A DNA stretch of 64,000 nucleotides from the NCBI RefSeq assembly GCF_029309835.1, contig NZ_JARJHL010000003.1, positions 124,001-188,000 of the forward strand, read 5' to 3'. The notes under the pieces were generated by a model. The model was not told where the DNA came from and made no database searches. It saw nothing but the letters and a program-made list of their open reading frames with translations. The translations under genes and the position numbers were made by a program. The number at the start of each line of letters is the position of its first letter. Position 1 is the stretch's first letter. Of this stretch, positions 37,501 to 45,604 are shown one piece after another. Source of the stretch: Paracoccus sp. DMF-8 (lineage in GTDB: Bacteria; Pseudomonadota; Alphaproteobacteria; Rhodobacterales; Rhodobacteraceae).

Positions 37501-38066
37501 TGCGCCTCGCGCGTGCGGGCGCGGTCCAGCGCCTTGTGGATGGTTTCGCCCAGCACGAACTGGCGCCCCATTTCCTTCATCGCACGGCCGACGGCGGCGC
37601 GGATCACCGGTTCGCCAAGGCGGCGGATCGCGCCGCGCAACGTGCCCGCGATGCCGCCCTGATCGTCGTCCAGCACCTTGCCCGTCAGCATCAAGGCCCA
37701 GGTCGAGGCATTGACCAGCGGTGAGGACGCCTCGCCCAGATGCCTGCCCCAGTCCGAGGGCGCGATCTTGTCCTCGATCAGGGCATCAATCGTGTCGCGG
37801 TCGGGGACGCGCAGCATCGCCTCGGCCAGACACATCAGGGCGACGCCTTCGCGGGTCGAAAGGCCATATTCGGACAGGAAATGTTCCATCAGGGTGGGCT
37901 TTGCCTCGGACCGGATGCGGCGCACCAGATCGGTGGCGCGGGCGGTCATGCGGGCGCGGATCGCATCATCCAGCCCGGCCTGCGCGACCAGATGGTCCAG
38001 CAAGGGCGGTTCGGGCGCGAATTTCGCGCGGATCCCAAGGTCGGCAAAGTCGTCGGGGCGGGTCAT
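34584..38066 (-). CDS. putA: Bifunctional proline dehydrogenase / glutamate semialdehyde dehydrogenase
   Basis: Oxidises proline to glutamate in one 1160-residue polypeptide. Residues from about 80 to 450 form the FAD proline dehydrogenase barrel (GISIKLSALHPRYEVAQ, VRLVKGAYWDTEIKRAQVEG). The second half is the NAD aldehyde dehydrogenase with VFTGSTATAQAIARN, the general base in IAETGGLNAMIV and the nucleophile in SAGQRCSALRCLYVQ. A C-terminal domain after about residue 1030 corresponds to the extra ALDH-like domain of long PutA. Start at 38066 is set by a caggaga site. There is no ribbon-helix-helix DNA-binding domain, so regulation falls to the divergent Lrp-type gene. A short in-frame repeat (LMPQTLMPQILMPG) lies near residue 1055. 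Confidence 0.95.
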   Translation of the reverse strand: MTRPDDFADLGIRAKFAPEPPLLDHLVAQAGLDDAIRARMTARATDLVRRIRSEAKPTLMEHFLSEYGLSTREGVALMCLAEAMLRVPDRDTIDALIEDKIAPSDWGRHLGEASSPLVNASTWALMLTGKVLDDDQGGIAGTLRGAIRRLGEPVIRAAVGRAMKEMGRQFVLGETIHKALDRARTREAQGFTYSYDMLGEAAMTGADAARYARDYADAIAAIAGACDKGSVQMNPGISIKLSALHPRYEVAQESRVMAELVPVVLRLAQAARAANMGMNIDAEEQDRLVLSLKVIEAVLSDPSLAGWDGFGVVVQAYGKRAGAVIDWLHALATRLDRRIMVRLVKGAYWDTEIKRAQVEGLPGFPLFTSKTATDVSYIAHARKLIGYADRIYPQFATHNAQTVAAVLEMVQTHAPGIDYEFQRLHGMGERLHDIVLRETNGRCRIYAPVGAHRDLLAYLVRRLLENGANSSFVHQIVDESVPPEDVAQDPFAALSPARAPAALRQPADIFGTGRVNSQGFDLSDTGTLAGIFASRDEILPDGASPDEALPEAGPIMAAAVSGVAEPVENPATGQAIAQVVMADPKSVTRAIDAARPWDAPAAERADVLRRAADLYETHAGEIFGLLAQEAGKTLPDAVGELREAVDFLRYYATEGQSDPRPPRGIVTAISPWNFPLAIFTGQIAAALVAGNAVLAKPAETTPLIAALGVRLLHQAGVPVTALQLLTGHGAVVGNAITGDPRIGGVVFTGSTATAQAIARNMAENLAPGTPLIAETGGLNAMIVDSTALPEQAVRDIVASAFRSAGQRCSALRCLYVQDDIAPHLIRMIKGAMDELRVGDPWDLATDVGSVIDQKARHAITDYIHQSRARLLHQVAAPDQGYFIAPTLLQVSGIEDLEREIFGPVLHVATFPAGKIDRVIAAINARGYGLTFGLHTRIDSRVQHVSEAIHAGNIYVNRNQIGAVVGSQPFGGEGLSGTGPKAGGPFYVNRFHAPAAPVAQPGAAQGNADADALAASLDAAQETRLSETLMPQTLMPQILMPGPTGELNSLSLHSRPPILCLGPGKAAVAAQVQAVTDLGGNAVPVPGVLTADALRKLRGFSAAIWWGEDAQGRAIAKALAAREGPIVPLITAMPDQAHVAHERHLCVDTTAAGGNAALLAG

Positions 38067-38133
38067 CGCACTCTCCTGCAAGGAAGTCGGCGCAGAGTTA
38101 CCAAGGAACGATTGGACGATGTGACCATAATAT

Positions 38134-38175
38134 GCGAAAATCACAGGCGATCATAACATAGTTCGCGCGATTTTC
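38134..38175. promoter_or_regulatory. Inverted repeat in the putA/putR control region
   Basis: GAAAATC at 38136-38142 and GATTTTC at 38169-38175 are inverted around a 26-base AT-rich centre and end five bases before the putR start. The spacing suits a dimeric or octameric Lrp-type protein; binding is inferred. Confidence 0.4.
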
Positions 38176-38180
38176 AGAAC

Positions 38181-38648
38181 ATGGACGATATCCTTGACGC
38201 CACCAACCGCAAGATCCTGCAGGAGCTGGTGGAAAACGCCCGCATCCCGATCACCGAACTGGCGCGCAAGGTCGGATTGTCGAAAACCCCCGTCGCCCTG
38301 CGCATCAGGCAGATGGAGGAGATGGGCCTGATCACCGGCTACCGCGCCATCATCTCGCCCCTGCAACTGGGCCTGACCCATGTCACCTATGTCGAGGCGC
38401 GGCTGTCGGACACCCGGCAAAAGGCGCTGGAACAATTCAACGCCGCCGTCCGCGCCATCCCGGAAATCGAGGAATGTTATATGATCGCGGGCGGGTTCGA
38501 TTACCTGATGAAAGTGCGCTCGCGCGACATGACCGATTATCGCCGGATCATGGCCGAACGCATTTCGGCCCTGCCCCATATCCACGCCACGACCAGCTAT
38601 GTGTCGATGGAGGCGGTGGTGGAACAGAACTGGACGGCGATTCCCTGA
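38181..38648 (+). CDS. putR: Lrp/AsnC-family regulator, proline-responsive
   Basis: Regulator of 155 residues with an N-terminal helix-turn-helix (RIPITELARKVGLSKTPVALRI) and a C-terminal RAM effector domain (PEIEECYMIAGGFDYLMKVR). It diverges from putA across 114 bases, as the proline-dependent activator PutR does in Rhodobacter and Agrobacterium. It would switch on putA when proline is present. Confidence 0.9.
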   Translation: MDDILDATNRKILQELVENARIPITELARKVGLSKTPVALRIRQMEEMGLITGYRAIISPLQLGLTHVTYVEARLSDTRQKALEQFNAAVRAIPEIEECYMIAGGFDYLMKVRSRDMTDYRRIMAERISALPHIHATTSYVSMEAVVEQNWTAIP

Positions 38649-38920
38649 CGCCGGACGCAGGACCCGCCCCACCGCGCACAGGCAAGGCCGAACCAAGGGA
38701 CCGTCAAAGATGCGGCCCTGCCCATCGGCCCGCCGTGCCACCCACAGGCGAAACCGGGCCGGACCGCGCCAGTCGGCCAATGCCGCGCACCACAGAGCGG
38801 GCAGCGGCCGCGCATGGATCTGACGCCGGCGCAGGGCGGCGCGCGCCAATCCTCTACGCGCGGCGCCTTGACACTCGACGGGCATCCACCGTCGCGCGTG
38901 GCACTGCGGCTGTTCGGCGA
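38649..38920. other. Gene-free GC-rich stretch between putR and bioB
   Basis: No ORF here has family signatures or a ribosome site. A minus-strand ORF at 38597-38815 with two CxxC-like pairs overlaps putR and is not convincing. I see no terminator with a T-run. Confidence 0.5.
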
Positions 38921-39910
38921 CTATTCGGCGGCAATCGCGGCGGCGCGCGCGGCGGCGGGGGCAAAGCGGATGCCTAGCCGCGCCGCCAGATCCTGATCCT
39001 TCCACGCGGCGGGGTTTTCGGTCGTCAGCAGCACGTCGCCGACAAAGATCGAATTCGCCCCGGCCAGAAAGCACATAGCCTGCAATTCATCGCTCATTCC
39101 CGTGCGGCCTGCGGACAGGCGCACCACCGAGGCGGGCATCAGGATGCGGGCCAGCGCGACGCTACGCACCAGATCAAAGGGATCGACCGGCTTGGCGCGT
39201 TTCTGGACCGGCGTATTGCCAATTTCGTTCCACAGGTTGATCGGCACGGAATCGGGATGGCTGGGCAGGGTCGCCAGCGTGACCAGCATGGAAATGCGGT
39301 CGGCCACGGCCTCTCCCATGCCCAGAATACCGCCGCAGCAGACCTTGATCCCGCCCTTGCGGACGTGATCCAGCGTGTCCAGCCGGTCCTCCATGCTGCG
39401 GGTGGTGGCGATCTGGCGGTAATATTCGGGCGATGTGTCGATGTTGTGGTTGTAGAAATCCAGCCCCGCCGCCTTGAGCCGCGCGACCTGCGGCGGCGAC
39501 AGCATGCCCAGGGTCATGCAGGTTTCCAGCCCCATGTCGGCGACGCCGCGCACCATGTCGCACAGCTTGTCCATGTCGCGATCCTTGGGGCTGCGCCATG
39601 CCGCGCCCATGCAAAACCGCTGCGCGCCCGAAGCCCTGGCGCGGCGCGCGGCGGCCAGCACCTCATCGACCTCCATCAGCCGGGTCGCCTTGACGCCGGT
39701 GTCGTTATGGACGCTTTGCGAACAATAGCCGCAATCCTCGGGGCAGCCGCCGGTCTTGATCGACAGCAGGCTGGCGGTCTCGATGCTGTTCGGGTCGAAA
39801 TGGCGGCGGTGCAGGGTCTGGGCGCGAAACATCAGATCGGCCATCGGCAGATCGTGGATGGCCTGCGCCTGTTCGGTGGTCCAGTCGGTGCGGATATCCG
39901 GCTGCATCAT
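38921..39910 (-). CDS. bioB: Biotin synthase
   Basis: Radical-SAM enzyme of 329 residues that inserts sulfur into dethiobiotin. The 4Fe-4S motif [13 protein letters not shown] has Cys56, Cys60 and Cys63. The auxiliary 2Fe-2S ligands are in [25 protein letters not shown] and [12 protein letters not shown], with Arg in SVVRLSAGR. The ATG at 39910 follows aagggg and a second ATG is adjacent. Two BioR-type boxes lie 135 and 180 bases upstream. The other biotin genes (bioFDA) are not in the window. Confidence 0.95.
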   Translation of the reverse strand: MMQPDIRTDWTTEQAQAIHDLPMADLMFRAQTLHRRHFDPNSIETASLLSIKTGGCPEDCGYCSQSVHNDTGVKATRLMEVDEVLAAARRARASGAQRFCMGAAWRSPKDRDMDKLCDMVRGVADMGLETCMTLGMLSPPQVARLKAAGLDFYNHNIDTSPEYYRQIATTRSMEDRLDTLDHVRKGGIKVCCGGILGMGEAVADRISMLVTLATLPSHPDSVPINLWNEIGNTPVQKRAKPVDPFDLVRSVALARILMPASVVRLSAGRTGMSDELQAMCFLAGANSIFVGDVLLTTENPAAWKDQDLAARLGIRFAPAAARAAAIAAE

Positions 39911-40043
39911 GCGCGCCCCTTGCGGATTGCGGTGACGGGGGCCGGCGCAACGCCTGTCCTGACCGGATCGCCAAGGGCCGTCGCTGCCGAAATCAGACTG
40001 CGGCTGAGGAAAGGAATCTGCATCGGAACCCCGTGTCTTGTGT

Positions 40044-40053
40044 CTATCTATAA
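40044..40053. promoter_or_regulatory. BioR box 1 upstream of bioB
   Basis: CTATCTATAA, nine of ten bases of the alphaproteobacterial BioR operator TTATCTATAA/TTATAGATAA. It lies in the AT-rich bioB promoter zone. Confidence 0.7.
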
Positions 40054-40086
40054 AGACCAAAGGATTCCGATTTTCGTCAATTCAGA

Positions 40087-40096
40087 TTATAGATAA
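40087..40096. promoter_or_regulatory. BioR box 2 between bioR and bioB
   Basis: TTATAGATAA, an exact BioR consensus, immediately after the bioR stop and 43 bases (centre to centre) from box 1. Two boxes would allow cooperative repression of bioB. Confidence 0.8.
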
Positions 40097-40765
40097 TTAT
40101 TCAATTATCCGATAAGCCATTGATGTTTCGCTATTCGTTTTCACATTCGGACGCCGCCCGATCCAGCCGACATGGCGCGACAGGATTTCGCAGGCCCGTT
40201 CGACATGACCCCGGCGCAGGGCGGCCAGAATGGCGCGGTGGTCGTGATCTGTCCGCGCCTCCCATTCGGAACGCCATGAAGCGAACAGGAACCGGGCGCT
40301 GGCGGCATGCAGGTCGTCGATCTGGGCCATCAGGCGCGGCATGTCGCAGGGCGCCAGCAACATGCGGTGAAAGGCGCGGTTCGCGGCTTCCCATTGGGTG
40401 ACGTTTTCGGCCTTTTCGCCCGCGTGGCTTGCCGCTTCGGCCTGATCCAGCAGGGCGGGCGACAGGCGGGGGGCGGCATGGCGCAGGGCCAGAACCTCCA
40501 GCGCGGCGCGCATTTCGGCCACCTCGCGCAGCTCGGCCACGTCAAAGGAGGTAACCCGCACACCGCGGCGCGGCTGGCTGATTACCAGACCCTGCGCCTC
40601 AAGCTGGCGGAACGCCTCGCGCACGGGGACGTGGCTGGCGCCGAATTCGGCGGCGACATGGTCCTGACGCAGCCTTTCGCCGGGCGGGATCGCGCCCGAG
40701 ATGATGCGCTGCGCCAAAGCCCCGGCGATACGGGTCGAAAGCGGTTCGGGGGGTGTCGGTTTCAT
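40097..40765 (-). CDS. bioR: GntR-family biotin regulator BioR
   Basis: Repressor of 222 residues. Winged helix at about 10-70 (EPLSTRIAGALAQRIISG, then EFGASHVPVREAFRQLEAQGLV), followed by an FCD domain with AEMRAALEVLALRHAAPRLS, NRAFHRMLLAPCDMP and ARFLFASWRSEWEARTDHDH, features I associate with BioR. The assignment rests on this plus an adjacent bioB and three BioR boxes, one directly before its own ATG at 40765. It likely represses bioB and itself in response to biotin status. The gene follows oxyR by 31 bases on the same strand. Confidence 0.87.
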   Translation of the reverse strand: MKPTPPEPLSTRIAGALAQRIISGAIPPGERLRQDHVAAEFGASHVPVREAFRQLEAQGLVISQPRRGVRVTSFDVAELREVAEMRAALEVLALRHAAPRLSPALLDQAEAASHAGEKAENVTQWEAANRAFHRMLLAPCDMPRLMAQIDDLHAASARFLFASWRSEWEARTDHDHRAILAALRRGHVERACEILSRHVGWIGRRPNVKTNSETSMAYRIIE

Positions 40766-40766
40766 T

Positions 40767-40776
40767 TCATAGATAA
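40767..40776. promoter_or_regulatory. BioR box 3 at the bioR start
   Basis: TCATAGATAA, nine of ten bases of the BioR consensus, ending one base before the bioR start codon. A bound protein here would block autotranscription or early elongation from oxyR. Confidence 0.65.
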
Positions 40777-40796
40777 AATGCAAAAAACATGGCAGG

Positions 40797-41726
40797 TCAA
40801 TCGGCAGCGGGCAGCCGCACGACGCCAAGCCGGTCGGCCAGCCCCCGCACGATATCGGCCAGCGCCTTCGCATCCGCCTCGGCCGGGCTGCCGCGCCGCC
40901 AGATCACGGCCAGATCGCGCTTTGGCGCCGGTTCGGCAAAGGGGATGACGCGCAGGCGGCCATCGTGGTTTTCCTCGGCCAGCGCAAGCTGCGGGACCAG
41001 CGTCATGCCCATCCCCGCCGCGACCATGCGCATCAGCGTCGCCATCGAGGTCGCCTCCAGGTTCATCTGGCTGCGCGGTTCGCGCCGCCCGCAGACATCC
41101 AGCGCCTGTTCGCGCAGGCAATGGCCGTCCGCCAGCAGCAACAGCCGGTCGGTTTCGATATTGTCGGGCTGCGCGGGACCGGCCAGCCACATATCGTCGT
41201 TTTCCGCGACCGCGATCAGGAACGGGTCGCGCAGCACCGGCGCGGTCATGATGCCCGGCTGGTCGATGGGCAGCGCAAGAATGCCCGCATCCAGCCGGTT
41301 CGCCGCCAGATCATCCAGCAATTCGTCGGTCATCGCCTCGTGCAGTTCCAGCGCGGCCTGCGCGTGATGGTCGCGCACGGCGGGGATCAGCAGCGGGATC
41401 AGATAGGGCGCGACGGTCGGGATGATGCCCAGGCGCAGGCGCCCGGACAGCGGCGGGCGGGGCGCGCGGGCGGCGGCGGCCAGACGCTCGGCCGTCTCGG
41501 ACAGTTCGGTCGCGATGGGCAGCAGCCGTTCGCCAAGCTGGGTCAGGACCACGCGCCCGGCGCCGGGACTGCGGTGAAACAACTGCCCGCCCAGCCGGGT
41601 TTCCAGTTCCGCGATCTGGCTGGACAGTCCGGGCTGCGAGACATGGACCGCATTGGCCGCCGCGCCAAAGCTGCCGAAACGCGCCACGGCAAGGAAATAG
41701 GTGATCTGGCGCAGGGTAAAATTCAT
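40797..41726 (-). CDS. oxyR: LysR-family hydrogen peroxide sensor OxyR
   Basis: Regulator of 309 residues. N-terminal LysR helix-turn-helix ([20 protein letters not shown], then [14 protein letters not shown]). The effector domain has the redox pair Cys203 and Cys212 in [17 protein letters not shown], with the eight-residue spacing of the OxyR disulfide switch. It would activate catalase/peroxidase genes on oxidation; none is adjacent. It diverges from glpK over about 110 bases. Only a weak ribosome site precedes ATG 41726. Confidence 0.92.
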   Translation of the reverse strand: MNFTLRQITYFLAVARFGSFGAAANAVHVSQPGLSSQIAELETRLGGQLFHRSPGAGRVVLTQLGERLLPIATELSETAERLAAAARAPRPPLSGRLRLGIIPTVAPYLIPLLIPAVRDHHAQAALELHEAMTDELLDDLAANRLDAGILALPIDQPGIMTAPVLRDPFLIAVAENDDMWLAGPAQPDNIETDRLLLLADGHCLREQALDVCGRREPRSQMNLEATSMATLMRMVAAGMGMTLVPQLALAEENHDGRLRVIPFAEPAPKRDLAVIWRRGSPAEADAKALADIVRGLADRLGVVRLPAAD

Positions 41727-41838
41727 AATCCATGATTATCACAACCCGCGCCCATCACAAGCCCCGCTTACATGCCGCAGCGCCGCGATTGACAGGCCGC
41801 AGACCGGGCGGCAGCCTCGGTCAAAACAGGGGGGAAAC

Positions 41839-43320
41839 ATGGCAATTCTGGCGCTGGATCAGGGCACGACATCGTCACGGGCGATCGTCTTTGACGACCG
41901 GCTTGGGGTGGTTTCAAGCGCGCAGGTGGAATTTCAGCAGCATATGCCGAATTCCGGTTGGGTCGAACATGATGCCAATGACCTGTGGGCGACCAGCGCC
42001 GCGACCGCGCGCGCGGCCATCGAAAAGGCGGGCCTGTCGGGGCGCGACATTGCCGCGATCGGCATCACCAACCAGCGCGAAACCACGGTGATCTGGGACC
42101 GCAAGACCGGCCGCGCGATCCACCGCGCGATTGTCTGGCAGGACCGCCGGACCTCGGACCTGTGCCAGCGGCTGCGCGATCAGGGCCATGAACCCGCCGT
42201 GACCGAGGCGACCGGCCTGCTGCTGGACCCCTATTTCAGCGCGACGAAGATCGCCCGGATCCTCGACAATACCCCCGGCGCCCGCGCGCAGGCCGAGGCT
42301 GGCGCGCTGGCCTTTGGCACCGTGGACAGCTGGCTGATCTGGAACCTGACCGGCGGCGCGGTCCATGCCACCGATGCGACAAATGCGGCGCGGACGATGC
42401 TGTATGACATCCGCAACGGCGCGTGGTCGCGGGATCTGTGCGACCTGTTCGGCGTGCCGATGTCGATGCTGCCGGAAGTCCGCGACAGCGCCGCCGATTT
42501 CGGTCACGCCCGCGCCGATCTGTTCGGAGTCGAAATCCCGATTCTGGGCGTCGCAGGCGACCAGCAGGCCGCGACCGTGGGTCAGGCCTGTTTCCAGCCG
42601 GGGATGATGAAGGCGACCTATGGCACCGGCTGTTTCGCCCTGCTGAACACCGGCGACCAGCTGGTGCGCAGCAAGGACCGGCTGCTGACCACCATCGCCT
42701 ATCAGTTGAACGGCAAGCCGGTCTATGCGCTGGAAGGCTCGATCTTCATCGCGGGGGCGGTGGTGCAATGGCTGCGCGACAGCCTGGGCCTGATCCGCGA
42801 TGCCGCCGAAACCCAGCCCCTGGCGGCCGTGGCCGACCCGGCGCAGGATATCGTCATGGTCCCGGCCTTTACCGGCCTTGGCGCCCCGCATTGGCGGCCC
42901 GACACGCGCGGCGCGATCTTTGGCCTGACCCGCGCCACCGGCCCGGCGGAACTGGCCCGCGCCGCGCTGGAAAGCGTCGGTTTCCAGACCCGCGACCTGT
43001 GGGAGGCGATGCGGAACGGCTGGCCCGGCGCGCGCGATACCGTGCTGCGCGTCGATGGCGGCATGGCCGCGTCCGAGCCCGCGATGCAGTTTCTGTCCGA
43101 CATGCTGGGCGCGCCGGTCGACCGCCCCCGCAACCTTGAAACCACCGCGCAGGGCGCCGCATTTCTGGCCGGGATGCAGGCGGGCCTGCTGCCCGGCCCC
43201 GATGAATTCGCGCAAAGCTGGCAGCTTGAGCGGCGCTTTACCCCCGAGATGGAGGCCGAAGAACGCGACCACCGCTATGCGCGCTGGAAACGTGCGGTGG
43301 CGGCGACAATGTCGGTTTGA
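41839..43320 (+). CDS. glpK: Glycerol kinase
   Basis: FGGY-family kinase of 493 residues phosphorylating glycerol to glycerol 3-phosphate. Conserved blocks are [15 protein letters not shown] at the N-terminus, the glycerol-binding [18 protein letters not shown] and [38 protein letters not shown] and [20 protein letters not shown]. Start 41839 has a strong aggggggaa site. No glpF or glpD is adjacent. Confidence 0.96.
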   Translation: MAILALDQGTTSSRAIVFDDRLGVVSSAQVEFQQHMPNSGWVEHDANDLWATSAATARAAIEKAGLSGRDIAAIGITNQRETTVIWDRKTGRAIHRAIVWQDRRTSDLCQRLRDQGHEPAVTEATGLLLDPYFSATKIARILDNTPGARAQAEAGALAFGTVDSWLIWNLTGGAVHATDATNAARTMLYDIRNGAWSRDLCDLFGVPMSMLPEVRDSAADFGHARADLFGVEIPILGVAGDQQAATVGQACFQPGMMKATYGTGCFALLNTGDQLVRSKDRLLTTIAYQLNGKPVYALEGSIFIAGAVVQWLRDSLGLIRDAAETQPLAAVADPAQDIVMVPAFTGLGAPHWRPDTRGAIFGLTRATGPAELARAALESVGFQTRDLWEAMRNGWPGARDTVLRVDGGMAASEPAMQFLSDMLGAPVDRPRNLETTAQGAAFLAGMQAGLLPGPDEFAQSWQLERRFTPEMEAEERDHRYARWKRAVAATMSV

Positions 43321-43392
43321 CCCCTACCCTCCGGCGGCGAAGGATGTCACAACCATGACGTGAGTTGATCTTTTTGCTGTTTCCGGGTTGCC

Positions 43393-44343
43393 ATGAGCTA
43401 TGATCTGCCCGCCGCCATCGTCATTCCGACCCATAACCGGCGCGACCGCGTCGGACGGGCGGTCGAGGCGGCATTAAACCAATCCCATCCCAATTGCATC
43501 GTGATTGTGGTCGATGATGGTTCGGGTGACGGGACATGGCAGGATCTGCGCCGTTTTCAGGGCGATGCGCGCTTTGCCGCGCTGCGGCTGGCGCGCAATC
43601 TGGGCACGGGCGCGGCCAAGAATGCGGGCATCCTGCTGACCGGCAGCCGCGCCGTCAGCTTTCACGATTCCGACGACCGCCCGCACCCCGACAAGCTGCT
43701 GCGCCAGTCGCGCGCGCTTGGCCAGACCGGCCTGCCCCGCGATCCCTGCCTGAACTGGTCCGCCATCGGCCTGCCCGATCACGCGCCGCTGGAACTCAGC
43801 GCCGTGTTCAGCCACCACGAATTGATCCTGCCCGACGGCCGCCGCGAAATCATCCGGCGCGAGATTTCCATCGTCGACGATGTCTTTCCGAATGTGCAGA
43901 TGGGCACGACCGTGCCGGGCGACTGGCTGCATATCAATTCGGGCCTGTTTCACCCGCGCATCTTCGCGGCGCTTGGCGGTTATGCCGACACGATCGAAGA
44001 GGATCGGGAATTCCGCAACCGCATCATCCTGTCCGGCCATCTGGTCCGGGTGATTCCCGAACCGCTGCTGACCAAGATCGAAACCGCCGATTCGCTGACC
44101 CAGTCCCGCGCGACCGATTACACCAGCCCCGCCCGCACCGCCGCGCGCGAAGCCGTCTGGCGCGAGGTCGCGACATGGATGCAGACCCGCCGCATCACGC
44201 CGAAACCCATCGACCTGCCCATGGGCGCGGTGGCCGAGGTCATCAATCCGGGCATTCTGGCGCCTTCGACCGCACTGGCGACACCGGCGACGCGACAGGC
44301 CGCCGCGCGCTGGATCGGCGCGGCGGAATTGCAGCGGCTCTAA
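43393..44343 (+). CDS. Family 2 glycosyltransferase
   Basis: GT-A fold enzyme of 316 residues. The donor-binding part has AIVIPTHNRRDRVGRAVEAAL, VVDDGSGDGTW and NLGTGAAKNAGI. The metal motif is the acidic SFHDSDDRPHPDK. The C-terminal 100 residues are less conserved. No membrane segment is evident. No polysaccharide or lipid-sugar genes are nearby, so the acceptor cannot be inferred. It converges with the carbonic anhydrase gene, leaving three bases between stops. Confidence 0.88.
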   Translation: MSYDLPAAIVIPTHNRRDRVGRAVEAALNQSHPNCIVIVVDDGSGDGTWQDLRRFQGDARFAALRLARNLGTGAAKNAGILLTGSRAVSFHDSDDRPHPDKLLRQSRALGQTGLPRDPCLNWSAIGLPDHAPLELSAVFSHHELILPDGRREIIRREISIVDDVFPNVQMGTTVPGDWLHINSGLFHPRIFAALGGYADTIEEDREFRNRIILSGHLVRVIPEPLLTKIETADSLTQSRATDYTSPARTAAREAVWREVATWMQTRRITPKPIDLPMGAVAEVINPGILAPSTALATPATRQAAARWIGAAELQRL

Positions 44344-44346
44344 CCG

Positions 44347-44994
44347 TTACAGCGGGACGAAACGGCCCTGTTCGGCCTCATATTGCAGCAACACGCCATC
44401 GCCGATCTGGTGCAACAGCCCGTGCAGCTTCATTTCGTCACGCTCGACCGCGTCGCGCACGAAAGGAAAGGTCATGAGGTTTTCCAGCGACAGCAGCACC
44501 GCCTCGCGTTCCAGCGCGGGGATCTGTTCGTCTTCGGGCAGCGAGGTGACGCGTTCGTAACCCGGACGCAGCATGTCCATCCAGCGCCCGACGAAACTGG
44601 TCTTTTCCTCCAGTTCGGGGGCATTGCCGGAACACATGGCATGACAGCCGCGCACGCCGCCGCAATTGGAATGGCCCAGCACGATCAGATGCGGCACCTT
44701 CAGCGTGCCGACGCCATATTCCAGCGCCGCCGAGGTCCCGTGCATCTCGCCATCGGGCGCGTAGGGCGGCACCAGATTGGCGATATTGCGATGGATAAAG
44801 AACTCATCCGACTCGGCGCCGAAGATGGTCGTGACATGGACGCGGGCATCGCAGCAGGCGATGACCATGGCGCGCGGACGCTGGCCGTCATCGGCCAAAC
44901 GCTTGAACCAGGCGCGATTTTCGGTGAATGTGGTTGCCTTCCAGCCATGATAGCGCTGGACGAGATATTGCGGCAAGGGACGGATGAACTGCAT
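44347..44994 (-). CDS. Beta-class carbonic anhydrase
   Basis: Zinc enzyme of 215 residues interconverting CO2 and bicarbonate. Zinc ligands are Cys47 in CCDARV (with the Asp49-Arg51 dyad), His108 and Cys111 in LGHSNCGGV. NIANLVPPY is also a family block. The protein is cytoplasmic, and the start at 44994 follows a gagaaagcg stretch. Confidence 0.93.
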   Translation of the reverse strand: MQFIRPLPQYLVQRYHGWKATTFTENRAWFKRLADDGQRPRAMVIACCDARVHVTTIFGAESDEFFIHRNIANLVPPYAPDGEMHGTSAALEYGVGTLKVPHLIVLGHSNCGGVRGCHAMCSGNAPELEEKTSFVGRWMDMLRPGYERVTSLPEDEQIPALEREAVLLSLENLMTFPFVRDAVERDEMKLHGLLHQIGDGVLLQYEAEQGRFVPL

Positions 44995-45133
44995 CGCTTT
45001 CTCATCTTGTTGCGGGGCCTAGATAGACAGGGAACTGATAAAGTTCGAGCGTTTATTCCACATCCCCTAACCTTTTCTTGACATAAAAATGCGACACAAG
45101 ACCAACGCATGGGGATGCGTGGTGAGGTGCAAG

Positions 45134-45499
45134 ATGAAAAATATCGCGCGACTGCGCGTCGATGATGTCGTGAACATCGACCAGCAGCGGGTCACGGAAA
45201 TCGTGAACGAACTGGGTCGGCATGCCGCGGAAAACCTGATTCAGGCCGCGCTGGAACAGCTTGCGCTGGCCTTGCAACAGGTGCTGTCGGCGGCGGCGCA
45301 GGACGATCTGGCGCAGATTGCCTATCACGTCGACCGCCTGTCGCGGCTGGCCCGGCAGGTCGGTCTGGTGACGCTGGCCGGTGTCGCGGTCGATGTCGGG
45401 CGCTGCGCCGAAAATCTGGATCGTCAGGGCCTTCGGGCGACATTGGCGCGGCTGGAACGCATCGGGGCAAGGTCGCTGACGGAAATCTGGGACCACTAG
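45134..45499 (+). CDS. Small helical protein, Hpt-like
   Basis: 121 residues, almost entirely helical by pattern, starting MKNIARLRVDDVVNIDQQRV after a gaggtg site. The central part (ALQQVLSAAAQDDLAQIAYHVDRLSRLARQVGL) resembles the four-helix bundle of histidine phosphotransfer domains, but the usual HxxKG acceptor motif is absent (YHVDRLSR is the nearest). It could be a degenerate phosphotransfer or partner-binding protein. A strong hairpin follows at once, so it is a single-gene unit. Confidence 0.75.
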   Translation: MKNIARLRVDDVVNIDQQRVTEIVNELGRHAAENLIQAALEQLALALQQVLSAAAQDDLAQIAYHVDRLSRLARQVGLVTLAGVAVDVGRCAENLDRQGLRATLARLERIGARSLTEIWDH

Positions 45500-45536
45500 C
45501 GGCGCCCGCGCGGTCCTGTCCCGCACGGGCGCCGCT
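45498..45536 (+). terminator. Strong hairpin after the Hpt-like gene
   Basis: Perfect 11-bp stem (AGCGGCGCCCG, 45498-45508, with its complement at 45526-45536), with an inner GCGG/CCGC extension. It begins in the stop codon. No T-run follows, so efficiency as an intrinsic terminator is uncertain. Confidence 0.6.
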
Positions 45537-45604
45537 CTGGCCCTTGCGGCTGCGGTTCGCCGCGTTAGGCTTGGCCCTGAAACAGTCACGACCAGAGGCC
45601 CCAG

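Noticed and set aside
38597..38815. Small minus-strand ORF with CPLCG-like motif between putR and bioB
   Set aside because: It overlaps the putR 3' end, lacks a ribosome site, and the cysteine pairing does not match a family I know.
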